Positions 30,781 to 43,096 of a stretch of 64,000 nt of DNA are shown here, in pieces. The notes beneath the pieces were generated by a model. It worked only from the letters and a program-made list of their open reading frames with translations, was not told where the DNA came from and did no database searches. This DNA is from Phytohabitans suffuscus. GTDB taxonomy: Bacteria > Actinomycetota > Actinomycetes > Mycobacteriales > Micromonosporaceae. The stretch is taken from the NCBI RefSeq assembly GCF_011764565.1, contig NZ_AP022871.1:62001-126000 (forward strand), written 5' to 3'. Position 1 is the stretch's first letter. The number at the start of each line of letters is the position of its first letter. Made by a program: the position numbers and the translations under genes.

Positions 30781-33700
30781 TCACGAAGCCCGCAGTTGCC
30801 GGTCGATGAGGTCGAACATCTCCTCGTCCGAAGCCGCGTCCAGCGCGTCGCCGCCGGCCGGGCCGCCGTTGGTGGGGGCCGGGTCGTCGTCGAGCCGCCA
30901 GGCCAGCGCCTCCAGCCGCCGCAGGAGCTCGCCGCGCGCCTCGCCGGTCGGCGCGTGCCGTGTCATGGCCGCCTCCAGCCGCGCGAGCTCGTCGAAGACC
31001 GGCGGCGCCGGCCGTACGCTGTCCGGGTTGATCGTCTCGTGCAGGTGCTCGGCGAGGGCCGTGGGCGTCGAGTACGTGAAGACGAGCGTGGCCGGCAGCC
31101 GCAGTCCGGTGGTCTCGCTGAGCCGGTTGCGTAGCTCGATGGCGGTGAGGCTGTCGAAGCCGAGCTCCTTGAACGCGGTACCGCTAGCGATCGTCCGCGG
31201 GTCGGTGTAGCCGAGCACGGTCGCGGCGTGCTCGCGTACCAGGGTGACGAGCGCCTGCTGCTGTTCGGCCGGGCCCAGGGCGCTGAGGCGTTGCGCGTAC
31301 CCGGCCGCGCCGGCCTGCCGTTGGGCGGTGGGCCTGGCGACCTGCCGCGTGGCGAGTGTGGCGAGCAGACCGCTGCGGCTGTGCGGGTCCGTCTTCATGG
31401 CGAGCAGGTGCGCGGTCGGCTGGCGCTGGCTGGCGTCGTACAGGGCCAGCGCGTGGGCGGTCTCCATCGGCTGGAGGCCGTTGCGGGCCATGCGCGCCCG
31501 GTCGGTGGCGTCGAGGTCCGCCATGCCGCTGGTGGCCCCCAGAGCCCCCAGCCGATCGACAGGCCGGGCAGGCCGAGCTGGCGGCGCCGGACCGCCAGCG
31601 CGTCGCAGTAGGCGTTGGCGGCGGCGTAGTTGGCCTGCCCGGCGGCGCCGAGTGTCGCCGCGGAGGAGGAGAAGACGGTGAACGCGGTCAGCGGCAGGTG
31701 CCGGCTCAGCTCGTGCAGCCGCCACGCGGCGTGCGCCTTCGTCCGCCACACCCGTTCCAGCGCCTCGGGTGTCTGCGCGGTGAGCACGGCGTCGTCGAGT
31801 ACCCCGGCCGCGTGGACCACCTCGCTCAGCCGCGGGATCCCGTCGACGAGGGCGCGTAGCGCGTCCGCGTCGGTGACGTCGGTGGCGCTCAGCGTGACCT
31901 CGGCACCGAGCGCGGCCAGCCGTTCGGCCAGCTCCTTCGCGCCCGGCGCGTCCTCTCCCCGCCGGCTGGCCAGGACCAGCCGGCGCCGGCCGGCGCGGGC
32001 GAGATGTTCGGCCAGCTCCGCGCCGAGGGCACCGGTGCCGCCGGTGACCAGCACGGCACCGTCCGGATCGGACGGTTGGGGCACGGTCAGCACCAGCTTC
32101 CCGATGTGCCTCGCCTGGCTGAGGTGGCGCAGCGCCTGCCGGGCGTGCGTGACCGGCCACTGCCGCACCGGCGGCGGGCGCAGCGCCCCGGCGTCGAAGA
32201 GCGCGAGCAGCTCGCCCAGCATCGCCTGCACCCGGTCGGGTCCGGCGCCGCTGAGCAGGTCGAACGCCCGGTAGGTGAGGCCCGGGTAGGCCGCGGCCAC
32301 CTGCTCCGGGTCGCGGATGTCGGTCTTGCCCATCTCCAGGAACAGGCCGCCCGGCGCGGTCAGCCGCAGCCCGGCGTCGACGAAGTCGCCGGCGAGGCAG
32401 TCGAGCACCACGTCCATGCCCCGCCCCTCGGTCGCCGGGCGCAGCACCGTCTCGAACGTCAGGTCGCGCGACGAGGCCCGGTGTGCCTCGTCGATGCCGA
32501 GGCTCCGGAGCGTGTCGTGCTTGGCGGCGCTGGCCGTGGCGAAGATCTCCGCCCCGAGGTGCCGGGCGATCTGCACCGCCGCCAGGCCGACGCCTCCGGT
32601 GGCGGCGTGGATGAGCAGCCGCTGCCCCCGGCGCAGCCCGGCCAGGTCGCTCAGCCCGTACCACGCGGTCAGGAACGCCACCGGCACCGCCGCGGCCTGT
32701 ACGAAGCTCCACCCGGCCGGCATCCGCGCCAGCCAGCGGCCGTCGGTCACCGCGACCGGGCCGAACGCGCCGGGGAACATCCCGAACACGCGGTCCCCCA
32801 CCGCCAGCTGGGTGACCGCCTCGCCCACGTCGAGCACCACGCCCGCGCCCTCGCCGCCGAGGCCGGTGTGTCCCGGCAGGGCGCCGAGGCTCACCAGGAC
32901 GTCCCGGAAGTTGAGGCCCGCGGCGTGCACGGCGACGCGGACCTGGCCCGGAGCCAGCTCGTCGAGCACCTCGGGGCAGGCCACCGGGCGCACGCCGTCC
33001 ACACCGGAACCGCCGGCGTCCAGCCGCCAGCCGCCACCGGCCGGCACCGCCATCCCGCCGTCCGCCGGTGCCAGCCTCGGTACGAGCACCCGGCCGCCGC
33101 GCACGACGGCCTGCTCCTCGCCGGTCGCCACCGGGCCGCCACCGTCCACATCGAGCACCCCGAAGCGTCCGGGATGCTCGACCAGGCCGCTGCGCACCAG
33201 ACCCCAGACCGCCGCACCGGCCAGGTCCACGCCCGGCTGGTCGAGGTCGTCGCCCGCGCTGAAGGTGCCGCCCTCGGTGTCGACCGCGCCGTGGGTCACG
33301 AACACCAGCCGGCCCTCGGGCGTCCCGTCCACCCACTGCCGCATCCGGGCCAGCGCGGCCGCCACGACCGGCAGGGCGTCACCGCCCGCGGGCACGTCCA
33401 CGACCTCCTGCCCGGACGCCGGCTCGCGCGGCTCGGTGGCCGGTGCCCACTCCAGGTGGTAGAGACCGTCCACTTCGGTCACCGCGGCCGCGGCCAGGCC
33501 GGCCGTGTCCAGCGGCCGCGACTCCAGCGACTCGCAGGTCAGCACCGGCGCGCCGGTCGGGTCCGCCACCACCACCCGCGCGCTCCGCTCGCCGTCACGG
33601 GTCAGGTGTACCCGGACGGTGCTCGCGCCGGTCGCCCATAGGCTGACGCCGCTCCACGCGAACGGCAGCCACAGCCGCCCGCCGGTGCCGTCGCCGGCCA

Positions 33701-36700
33701 GCGGCAGCAGCGGATGGAGGGCGGCGTCCAGCAGCGCCGGGTGGATGCCGAACCCGTCCGGGTCGCCGGCGGCCTCCGGCAGCGTGACCTCGGCGTACAG
33801 GTCCGCCCCGGCCCGCCATGCCGCCCGCAGGCCCTGGAAGCTGGGCCCGTACCCGTAGCCGGCCTGGTCGGCCCGCTCGTAGAAGCCGTCCAGCGGCACG
33901 GGTTCGGCCTCGGGCGGGGGCCAGCTGCCGGTCAGCGCCTCGGCCTCGCCTGACTCACCGGTCAGGACTCCCTCGGCGTGGGTCAGCCACCGCGAGCCGC
34001 CGTCCATGCAGGACAGCACCTGGACCGGCCGGCGACCGCCGCCGCCCTCGTCCGCTCCCACGAACACCTGCAGCCGCAGGCCGCCCCGATCCGGCAGGAC
34101 CAGCGGCGCGCGCAACACGAGCTCCTCCACGCCGGCGCAGCCGGCCACGTCGGCGGCGTGGAGCACCCACTCCAGCAACGCCGCGCCGGGCAGCAGGCGG
34201 ACACCGCCGGCGGCGTGCTCGTCGAGCCAGCCCCGCGACGTCGCGCTCACCCGTCCGCTCAGCACCACCGACCCGTCGGCCAGCTCCACCACGACCGGCA
34301 GCACCGCATGACCCCCGCCGGCCAGCCGTTCGCGCCGGCGGCGCCCGCAGCGGGCCAGAACCGCTCGGTCTGGAACGCGTAGGTGGGCAGGTCGACCAGC
34401 CCCGGGGCCGCCGGGTACAGGGGTGTCCAGTCCACCGGTACGCCGCTGGTGTGCGCCTGGGCGAGGGCGAGGTGCAGCTGATCGAGCGTGTCCTGGTCGC
34501 GGCGCAGCGTCGGCACCGGCCGGGCGGTCTCGTCCGTCTCGTGGATGGCGTTGGCCAGCACCGGATGCGGGCTCGCCTCGATGAACGTGGTGTACCCGTC
34601 GCGGATCAGCGCCTCGACGGTGTCCAGGAACCGGACCGGTTGGCGCAGGTTCATGGCCCAGTAGTCGGGCGTCAGCGTGCCGGTCTCGACGCGGCCGGCG
34701 GCGACGGTGGAGTAGAAGGCCGTGTCGGTGGCGGCCGGTGTCACGCCGGCCAGGTCTTCGGCGATCTGGCCGGTGACGGCGTCGATGCTGGGATGGTGGG
34801 AGGCGTAGTTGAGCTCGATGGAGCGGGCCCGGACCTTCCGCTCCGCGCATGCCACCAGGATCTCCTGGATCTGCGGCGGTGGGCCGGAGACGACGGTGGC
34901 GACCGGCGAGTTCACCGCCGCGACGACGACCTCGCCGGCCTCCACTTCGGACATCAGCGCGCGGGTGTCCGCCTCGGACAGGGCCAGCGACGCCAGCCCG
35001 CAGCGCCCGAACAGGCCCTGGATCGTCTGCGCGCGGCGGGACACGACGCGGGCGCCGTCGGCCAGGGAGAGCGCCCCGGCGACCACGGCGGCGGCGATCT
35101 CGCCCTGCGAGTGGCCGACCACCGCGGCGGGGCGTACGCCGTACGACCGCCAGACCTCGGCCAGGGAGACCATCACCGCCCACAGCACCGGCTGGATCAC
35201 GTCGACCCGGGTCCAGTCCACATCCTCGGTGCCCTGGAGCACACCGGTCAGCGAGTAGGGCACCCAGGGCTCGAGGGCCCGCTCGCACTCCGCGATCCGG
35301 GCGGCGAAGGCGGGGCTCTCGGCGAGCAGGCGCCGCCCCATCCCGACCCACTGCGACCCCTGCCCGGGAAGACGAACACCACGGAGGCGCCGCCGCGGCT
35401 GGCGGTGCCGGTCACCACGCCCGAGTGGGACCGCCCTTCGGCCAGCGCCGCGAGGCCGGCCAGCAGCTCGTCGCGGTCCCGGCCGAGGACCACCGCGCGG
35501 TCCGGCAGCTGGGATCGGTGCTGGAACAGCGACCAGCCGACCGCGCCGACCGGGGCCTGCTCGTGCTCCCGCACCCATCCGGCCAGCCGGGCGGCCTGCC
35601 GCCGCAGCGCCGGCCCACCCCGGGCGGAAAGCACCCACGCGGCGCGGGCCGGCTCGACCACCGCCGGCTCCACCTGCGCCGGCGCCTCCTCCAGGATCAG
35701 GTGGGCGTTGGTGCCCGAGGCGCCGAACGACGACACGCCGGCGCGCAGCGGCCGGTCGGTGCGGGTCCACTCGCGACCCTCGGTGAGCAGCGACACCGCG
35801 CCCGCCGACCAGTCCACATGCGACGACGGCGCGTCCACGTGGAGGCTGCGGGGCATGAGCCCGTGCCGCATGGCCTGTACGACCTTGATGACCCCGGCCA
35901 CGCCGGCGGCGGCCTGCGTGTGGCCGATGTTGGACTTGACCGAGCCGAGCCACAGCGGCCGCCGCGCCGGCCGGTCCTGGCCGTAGGTGCCCAGCAGCGC
36001 CTGCGCCTCGATCGGATCGCCCAGCCTGGTGCCGGTGCCGTGGGCCTCCACGAGGTCCACATCGGATGGTGACACGCGGGCGTTGGCGAGCGCCTGCCGG
36101 ATGACCCGCTGCTGCGACGGTCCGTTGGGGCGGTCAGGCCGTTGGAGGCGCCGTCCTGGTTGACCGCCGAGCCGCGCACCACGGCCAGCACCCGGTGGCC
36201 GTTGCGGCGGGCGTCGGAGAGCCGTTCCAGCAACACCAGGCCGGCGCCCTCGCCCCATCCCGTGCCGTCCGCCGCCTCCGCGAACGGCTTGCACCTGCCG
36301 TCCGGCGACATGGCCCGCTGCCGGGAGAGCACGGTGAACACCTCCGGCGTGGCCATGACGGTCACCCCGCCGGCCAGGGCGAGTGAGCACTCGCCGGAGC
36401 GCAGCGACTGTGCGGCCAGGTGGATCGCGACCAGCGAGGACGAGCACGCCGTGTCGACCGTCACCGCGGGCCTTCCAGGCCGAACGTGTACGCGACCCGG
36501 CCGGACACCACGCTGCCCGAGCCGGCCAGCAGCGAGTAGCCCTCGACGCCCGCGTCGGCTCCGGCGCCGGCGAGCTTGGTGGCGTAGTCGTGGTACATCA
36601 CGCCGGTGTAGACACCGGTCGGGCTGCCGGACAGCGTGCCCGGGTCGATGCCCGCCCGCTCGAACAGCTCCCACGCCACCTCGAGCAGCAGCCGCTGGTG

Positions 36701-39700
36701 CGGGTCCATGGCGAGCGCCTCGCGGGGCGAGATGCCGAAGAACTGCGCGTCGAAGCGGTCGGCGTCGTAGAGGAAGCCGCCCTCGCTGACATAGCTCGTA
36801 CCCGGATGGTCGGGGTCGGGATCGAACAGGTTCGCGAGGTCCCAGCCCCGGTCGGTGGGGAAGGCGCCGATGGCGTCCTGCTCCGACGCGACGAGCCGCC
36901 ACAGGTCGTCGGGGGTACGGACGCCGCCGGGGAAGCGGCACGCCATGGCGACGATGGCCACCGGCTCGTCCGCGTCCACCGCGGCGACCGGGGCGGCCGC
37001 CGCACCGCCGGCCGAGGTGCCGAGCAGGTGGTCGCACAGGAACCTCGCCAGCGCCAAGGGGCTCGGATGGTCGAACGCGACCGTGGCGGGCAGCCGGGCA
37101 CCGGTCGCGGCGTTGAGCCGGTTGCGCAGGTCCACGGCGGTCAGCGAGTCGAACCCGAGGGTCTTGAAGTTGGCTTCGGTGTCCACCGCGGACGGTGAGC
37201 GGTGCCCGAGGACGGTCGCCGCCATGCCGCGTACGGCGTCGAGGACCAGGTCGAGCCGCGCGGCCCCGTCGAGCTGGCCGAGCCGTCGCGCGAAGGTGCC
37301 GGCGTCGTGGTCCCGGGCCGCGCGCCGGCGGGTCACCGGCGCCAGCCTTCGCAGTACGGCCGGTGGGTCCGCGCCGGCCTCGACGTCCGCCGCCACCATC
37401 ACCGGGTACGGCAGCCGCAGCGCCACGTCCAGCATGGACAGCGCGCGGGGAGTCGGGAGTGGACGGATGCCCTGCCGCCGGAGCCGGGCCAGGTCCGCGT
37501 CGCCGAGGTGTGCCGTCATCCCGCTGGCCTCGGCCCACAGTCCCCACGCGACAGACGTACCGGGCAGGCCCGCGCGGCGCCGCCGCTCGACGAGGGCGTC
37601 AACGAACGCGTTCGCGGCGGCGTACCCGGACTGCCCCGGGTTGCCGATCACACCCGCCGCCGAGGAGAAGGTGAGGAACAGCCGCAGCGGCAGCTCCCGG
37701 GTCAGCAGGTGCAGGTTCCAGGCGCCGGCCGCCTTGGGGCCCCACACCCGGTGCACCCGCTCGCCGTCGAGCCGGTGGAGCACGCCGTCGTCCAGTACGC
37801 CCGCGGCGTGCACCACGCCGGTGAGCGTGACGTCCCGGACGGCCGTGCGGAGCGCGTCCAGGTCGGTGACGTCCACGGAGGCAAGCTCGACGCGGGCGCC
37901 CAGGTCGGTGAGGCGCTGGCGCAGCGCCTGCGCGCCGTCCGCCCGCGCGCCCCGGCGCGACACCAGCAGCAGGCTGCGCACGCCGTACCGGCTGACCAGG
38001 TGCTCGGCCACGCGGGCGCCGACGGCGCCGGTACCGCCGGTGACGAGCACCGTGCCGTCGCCGAGCCCGGGAGCCTCCGCGTCCGGTGTGGACGGTGGGA
38101 CGGCGGTGAGCCGGGGCGCCAGCGCCTGGCCGTCCCGCACGACGACATGCGGCTCGTCCGGACGCAGGACGTGCTCCGGCGGGGTCGTCTCGCCGGGCGG
38201 CAGCTCCAGCAGGGTCAGCCGGCCGGGGTTCTCCGCCTGGGCGGTGCGCACCAGCCCGCCGACGGCGGCGCCGGCCAGGTCACCGTGCGTGACCACCACG
38301 ACCCGGCCGCCGGTGCCGGCCAGTCGCTCCTTGAGCAGTTCCAGGACGCGTACCACCTCGGGCAGGGCATCCGCCTCCGGTGCCGCGGGCACGTCGACGA
38401 TCTCCACCGCCGGCTCTTCGGCGGCCGCCTCCGGCAGCGGCACCAGCTCCACTGTGTACAGGCCGGCGGTCGAGCCGGCCCCGCGCAGGGCGGTGGCGTC
38501 GAACGGCCGGGTGGCCAGTGACTCCACGCTCAGCACCGGCCCGCCGGTCGCGTCGGCGACGGTCAGCCGCACGGCGTGGTCGGCGAGGGGTGACAGCCGT
38601 ACCCGGACCGCGGTCGCCTCGGCGGCCTGGAGCGAGACGCCGCTCCAGGCGAACGGCAGCCGCACCTCACCCGCGAGCAGGGGGTGCAGCGCGGCGTCCA
38701 GGAGCGCCGGGTGGAGGCCGAAGCCGTCCGGTGCGCCGGCCCGCTCGGGGAGGACGACGTCGGCGTACACCTCGGCGCCCGCGCGCCAGACCGCCCGCAC
38801 CCCCTGGAACGCGGGGCCGTAGCCGTAGCCCGCCGCCGCGGCCGCGGCGTAGAAGCCGGCCAGGTCCACCGGCTGCGCGCCCGGCGGCGGCCAGGCCCCG
38901 GCGAGGCTGTCCGCGCTGTCCGGCGCGGGGCCGAGGACGCCCTGCGCGTGCGTGGTCCACCCGGCCGACCCGTCGTCGGGCTGCGAGTGGACGTGGAAGG
39001 TGCCGTCCGCCTCCACCGCGAACGTGACCCGCACCCCGCCCTTGTCCGGCACCGTGATCGGCGCCTGGAGCACCAGCTCGGCGATGCCCGCGTACCCCGT
39101 CAGGTCGGCCACGCGCAGCAGGCACTCCACCAGCGCGGAGCCGGGCAGGAGGCGGTTGTCGTGGATGGTGTGGTCGCCGAGCCAGGGGTGGTCGCGGGCG
39201 CTGACGCGCATGGTGGTCAGGTGGGTTTCGTTGGTGGCGAGCTGGATGGTGGCGCCGAGCAGCGGGTGGTCGGCGGGGCTCAGGCCGAGGCTGGCGGGGT
39301 CGGCGTCGCGGGCGGCGGCGTGCATGTCGAGCCAGAACCGCTCGGTCTGGAAGGCGTAGGTGGGCAGGTCGATCCTGGCCGGTGTGGCCGGGTAGAGGGG
39401 TGCCCAGTCGACGGTGATGCCGTTGGTGTGGGCGTGGGCCAGCGCGGTGTGGACCTGGGTGGTGGTGTCCTGGTCGCGGCGCAGGGTCGGGATCGTGACG
39501 GCCCGGTCGCTGGTCTCGCTGATCGCGGTGGCCAGGACGGGGTGTGGGCTGGCTTCGATGAAGGTGGTGTAGCCGTCCGCGACCAACGCCCCGATCGTGT
39601 CCGCGAACCGCACCGGCTGACGCAGATTCGTCGCCCAGTAGTCAGCGGTAAGGCTCGTGGTGTCGATCCGGCCGGCGGTGACGGTGGAGTAGAAGACCAC

Positions 39701-42014
39701 CTCCCCCGGACCGGGCTGGATCCCTGACAGCCGCTCGACGATCGTGCCGGCGATCGAGTCGACATCAGGGTGATGGGAGGCGTAGTCCACATCGATCCGC
39801 CGCGCCCGCACGTCCCGCCCGGCACAGGCTTGCACGATCGCGTCGACCTGATCCGGTGGACCGCTGATCACCGTCATCGTGGGCGAGTTGGTCGCGGCGA
39901 CCGCGACCTGCCCGGGCAGCAGCGCACGCACCTCCGCCTCCGGCAAATGGATCGAGGCCATCGCCCCACGCCCAGAAAGCCCTCGCAGGATCCGGGAACG
40001 CTCAGCCACCACCCGCGCCCCATCGACCAAACTCAACACCCCAGCCACCACAGCGGCGGCTATCTCACCCTGCGAATGGCCGACCACCGCGGCCGGACGG
40101 ACACCGTGCTGCGCCCACACCTCGGCGAGGGAGACCATCACCGCCCACAACACCGGCTGCACCACATCCACCCGGTCCAGACCGCCAGCACCACCGAGAA
40201 CTTCGGTCAACGACCAATCCACCCAAGGCCGCAAAGCCTGCTCACACTCGGCGATCCTCGCCGCGAACACCGGACTTTCGGTGAGCAACCGCCGACCCAT
40301 CCCCACCCACTGCGACCCCTGCCCCGGAAACACCATCACCGGACCAGACCCGGACCCACCACCGGTGATCACACCCGGATGCGGCCGACCCTCAGCCAGC
40401 GCGGCCAGGCCGTCCACCAACTCCAGCCGATCCTGACCGACCACCACCGCCCGATCCGACAACTGGCTACGGGTGGTCCACAACGACCAACCCACCTGCG
40501 AGGCGGTCAGGTCCGGCCGATCCTGAAGCCACTCCACCAAACGAGCCGCTTGGGCCCGCAACGCCGGCCCGCCCCTGGCCGACAACAGCCACACCCCACC
40601 GCCGTCCACATCGGACGCGGGAGGCGGATCCGGTTCGGCGGCTTCTTCGAGGATCAGGTGGGAGTTCGTGCCGGAGGCGCCGAACGAGGAGACCGCGGCC
40701 CGGCGCGGCTGCTCCGCCGGCGGCCACGGCACCTCCGACGCCAGCAGGCGCAGCCCACCTTCCCGCCAGTCCACGTGCGGGGTCGGCTCGTCCACGTGCA
40801 GGGTCCGGGCAGTACCCCGTGGCGTATGGCCTGGACCATCTTGATGACCCCGGCCACGCCCGCCGCGCCCTGCGTGTGGCCGATGTTCGACTTGACCGAG
40901 CCCAGCCAGACGGGCCGCTGCGCCGGGCGGTCCTGGCCGTACGTGGCCAGCAGCGCCTGCGCCTCGATCGGGTCGCCGAGCGTCGTACCCGTGCCGTGCG
41001 CCTCCACCGCGTCGACGTCGGCGACGGTGAGGCGGGCGTTGGCCAGCGCCTGGCGGATCACCCGCTGCTGCGACGGGCCGTTCGGCGCGGTCAGACCGTT
41101 CGACGCGCCGTCCTGGTTGACCGCGCTCCCGCGCACCACCGCCAGCACGCGGTGGCCGTTGCGCCGCGCGTCCGACAGCCGTTCCAGCAGCACCAGCCCG
41201 ACGCCCTCGGCCCACCCGGTGCCGTCCGCGGCCGCCGAGAACGGCTTGCACCGCCCGTCCCGCGACAGCCCGCGCTGCCGGGAGAACTCGGTGAACATGT
41301 TGGGCGTGGCCATCACCGTCACGCCGCCGGCGATGGCGAGCGAGCACTCCTCCGCGCGCAGCGCCTGGCCCGCCAGGTGGATCGCGACCAGCGACGACGA
41401 GCACGCCGTGTCCACCGTCACCGCCGGGCCCTCCAGCCCGAAGGTGTAGGCGAGCCGGCCGGACATGACGCTCGGCGCGTGGCCGGTACCCAGGTAGCCC
41501 TCGGCCGCCTCGGGCAGTGACGCCTGCGCGGTGTACCCGGTCAGCGCGGTCCCCACGTACACGCCGGTGGGGCTGCGGGCCAGCGTGTCCGGGTCGATGC
41601 CGGCCCGCTCGAAGAGCTCCCAGCCGACCTCCAGCAGCAGCCGCTGCTGCGGGTCCATCGCCCACGCCTCCCGCGGCGAGATGCCGAAGAACGCCGGGTC
41701 GAACCGGTCCGCGTCGTAGAGGAAACCGCCCTCGGTGGCGTAGCTGGTGCGCGGGTGGTCCGGGTCGGGGTCGAACAGCGTCTCCAGGTCCCAGCCCCGC
41801 CCTCGGGAAACGGCCCCACCGCGTCGGTGCCGTCGCGCACGAGGTCCCACAGCTGTTCCGGGGTACGCACGCCGCCCGGGTACCGGCAGGCCATCGCCAC
41901 GATCGCGAGCGGTTGTTGCTGGCGTTCCTCCACCTCGTGCAGCCGGGCCCGGGTGTCGTGCAGGTCCGCCGCGACCCGCCTGAGGTAGTCGACCAGCTTC
42001 TGCTCGCTGACCAT
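30781..42014 (-). CDS. Bimodular type I PKS: KS-AT-DH-KR-ACP / KS-AT-DH-ER-KR-ACP (seven frameshifts)
   Basis: About 3746 aa after restoring seven single G/C losses (near 41800, 40808, 36469, 36128, 35365, 34314, 31538). ATG 42014 begins the docking helix ([14 protein letters not shown]). Module 1: KS Cys205; AT Ser648, YASH; DH about 915-1170 with [10 protein letters not shown] (HxxxDxxxxP); KR with LDD (B-type), Ser and Tyr intact; ACP Ser1624. Module 2: KS Cys1858; AT Ser2304, YASH; DH about 2560-2830 ([20 protein letters not shown]); ER about 3010-3310 ([11 protein letters not shown]); KR about 3320-3510, LDD; ACP Ser3624; docking tail MFDLIDRQL. Both ATs look methylmalonyl-specific. Module 1 leaves a double bond, module 2 a saturated unit. 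Every domain is otherwise complete, so a pseudogene is unlikely. Promoter site E lies upstream. Confidence 0.88.
39340..40350 (-). repeat. Near-identical AT cassette, copy 4 of 4
   Basis: The fourth copy of the AT/linker block, in module 1 of the bimodular PKS. It carries the same signatures and C-rich coding-strand usage. The AT of module 2 (about 34400-35370) is clearly different in sequence, although it too has YASH. Confidence 0.8.
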
Positions 42015-42054
42015 GCGGGCTCCTGACGTCGAGACCGGCAGACGTAACCACGCC

Positions 42055-42087
42055 ATCCTTCGGCGGGCCGCTAAAGGCGTGCCAAAC
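42055..42087 (-). promoter_or_regulatory. SARP-like promoter element, site E
   Basis: On the minus strand: GTTTGGC (42087-42081), 4 nt, CTTTAGC (42076-42070), 9 nt, AAGGAT as a possible -10 (42060-42055). It would drive the operon of bimodular PKS, single-module PKS and O-methyltransferase; the ATG is at 42014. Confidence 0.6.
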
Positions 42088-42118
42088 GGCCTTTCCGGGG
42101 CCGGTCGCGGAGGGCCAG

Positions 42119-42151
42119 CTTTAGGGCGGCGAAACCGCCCGGTGCCAGGAT
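42119..42151 (+). promoter_or_regulatory. Weaker SARP-like element, site C
   Basis: CTTTAGG (42119) and, 11 bp on, CGAAACC (42130) precede CAGGAT (42146-42151) by 9 nt. Only the first heptamer fits the consensus well, but the register is kept. It lies 30 bp upstream of the methyltransferase ATG. Confidence 0.4.
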
Positions 42152-42180
42152 GCGGCGGACCTGAGGGCAGGAGGAGCGCG

Positions 42181-42990
42181 ATGACATCCCCGGTGTCGGT
42201 ACCGACCTCGGACCAGGTGGCGGACTACTACGCCCTGCTCGGACCGCTGATGCGGATGGCCTGGGGCGACAACTTCCACTTCGGATACTGGGACGGCCCG
42301 GACGACAGGAGCACCGTCCAGGAGGCCAGCGACCGGTTCACCGACCTGCTGGTCGAACGCCTCCGCGTGGGACCGGGCGACCGGGTGCTCGACGTGGGAT
42401 GCGGGGTCGGCCGGCCGGCGATGCGGCTGGCGGCCACGACCGGTGCCAGCGTGCTGGGCATCACGGTCAGCGCCGAGCAGGTCGAGATCGCGACCGAGCA
42501 GGCCCGGGTCGAGGGGCTCTCCGGCCGGGTGAGCTTCCAGTTCGCGGACGGCATGAACACGCCCTTCGCGGCGGACTCCTTCGACGCCGTGCTCGCCTTC
42601 GAGTCCATCAACCACATGGACCGGGCCACGGCGCTGCGCGAGATGCGGCGCGTGGTGAAGCCGGGCGGGCGGATCGTGCTGACCGACGTGACGCCGCCGA
42701 AGGGTACGCCGCCGCCGGACGACACGAACATGGTCAGCTCGCTGGTGCGGTTCGAGGACTTTCCGGACCTGGCACGGGACGCCGGGCTGGTGCTGGAGGA
42801 GCTGACCGACGTGAGCGCGCAGACCCGGCCGACGATCGAGCGCCTGATCGACCGGATCCTCGACACGCGCAAGGAGTTCGAGGCCGCGCACGGGGTCACC
42901 GTGCAGTCCGTACTCGACGGGGCCAGGGCGGTCCTCCCCACGTCGCCGGCGAGCTTCGGCTGTTTGATCATGGTCGCCGCCAAGCCGTAG
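42181..42990 (+). CDS. SAM-dependent methyltransferase (MonE-like, UbiE/sterol-MT family)
   Basis: The 269-aa protein starts at ATG 42181, behind GGAGGAG. SAM-binding motif I is [16 protein letters not shown] (about residues 66-81), followed by [12 protein letters not shown], a post-motif [26 protein letters not shown], and [18 protein letters not shown]. This family includes tailoring O-methyltransferases of polyethers (MonE, NigE) and sugar methyltransferases. It is monocistronic between a divergent PKS operon and the TetR/ABC operon, and probably methylates a hydroxyl or carboxyl of the polyether. The exact position cannot be told from sequence. Confidence 0.85.
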   Translation: MTSPVSVPTSDQVADYYALLGPLMRMAWGDNFHFGYWDGPDDRSTVQEASDRFTDLLVERLRVGPGDRVLDVGCGVGRPAMRLAATTGASVLGITVSAEQVEIATEQARVEGLSGRVSFQFADGMNTPFAADSFDAVLAFESINHMDRATALREMRRVVKPGGRIVLTDVTPPKGTPPPDDTNMVSSLVRFEDFPDLARDAGLVLEELTDVSAQTRPTIERLIDRILDTRKEFEAAHGVTVQSVLDGARAVLPTSPASFGCLIMVAAKP

Positions 42991-43005
42991 CCCGGTCCTC
43001 CCCGC

Positions 43006-43068
43006 GTGACTCGGGCGCTGTTCGCTTGTATAGTGTGCTGCACACAAAGATTGTGGGCTGTACAAGCG
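43006..43068 (+). promoter_or_regulatory. Promoter and palindromic operator of the TetR/ABC operon
   Basis: A -35 GTGACT (43006-43011), 17-bp spacer and -10 TATAGT (43029-43034) form a good vegetative promoter. Overlapping it are three symmetric elements: CGCTTGTA (43023-43030) with TACAAGCG (43061-43068), the 13-bp palindrome GTGTGCTGCACAC (43033-43045), and CACAA-AGA-TTGTG (43043-43055). These are likely operators for the TetR protein encoded 28 bp downstream, hence autoregulation and substrate-induced export (inference). Confidence 0.75.
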
Positions 43069-43096
43069 GACAGTAGGCACGAGCGGGGAGGTGGGC

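Noticed and set aside
30781..42014. A set of broken or pseudogene PKS fragments
   Set aside because: Each break is repaired by one G or C in or beside a run and all catalytic residues are intact, so one bimodular gene with sequence errors is more likely.
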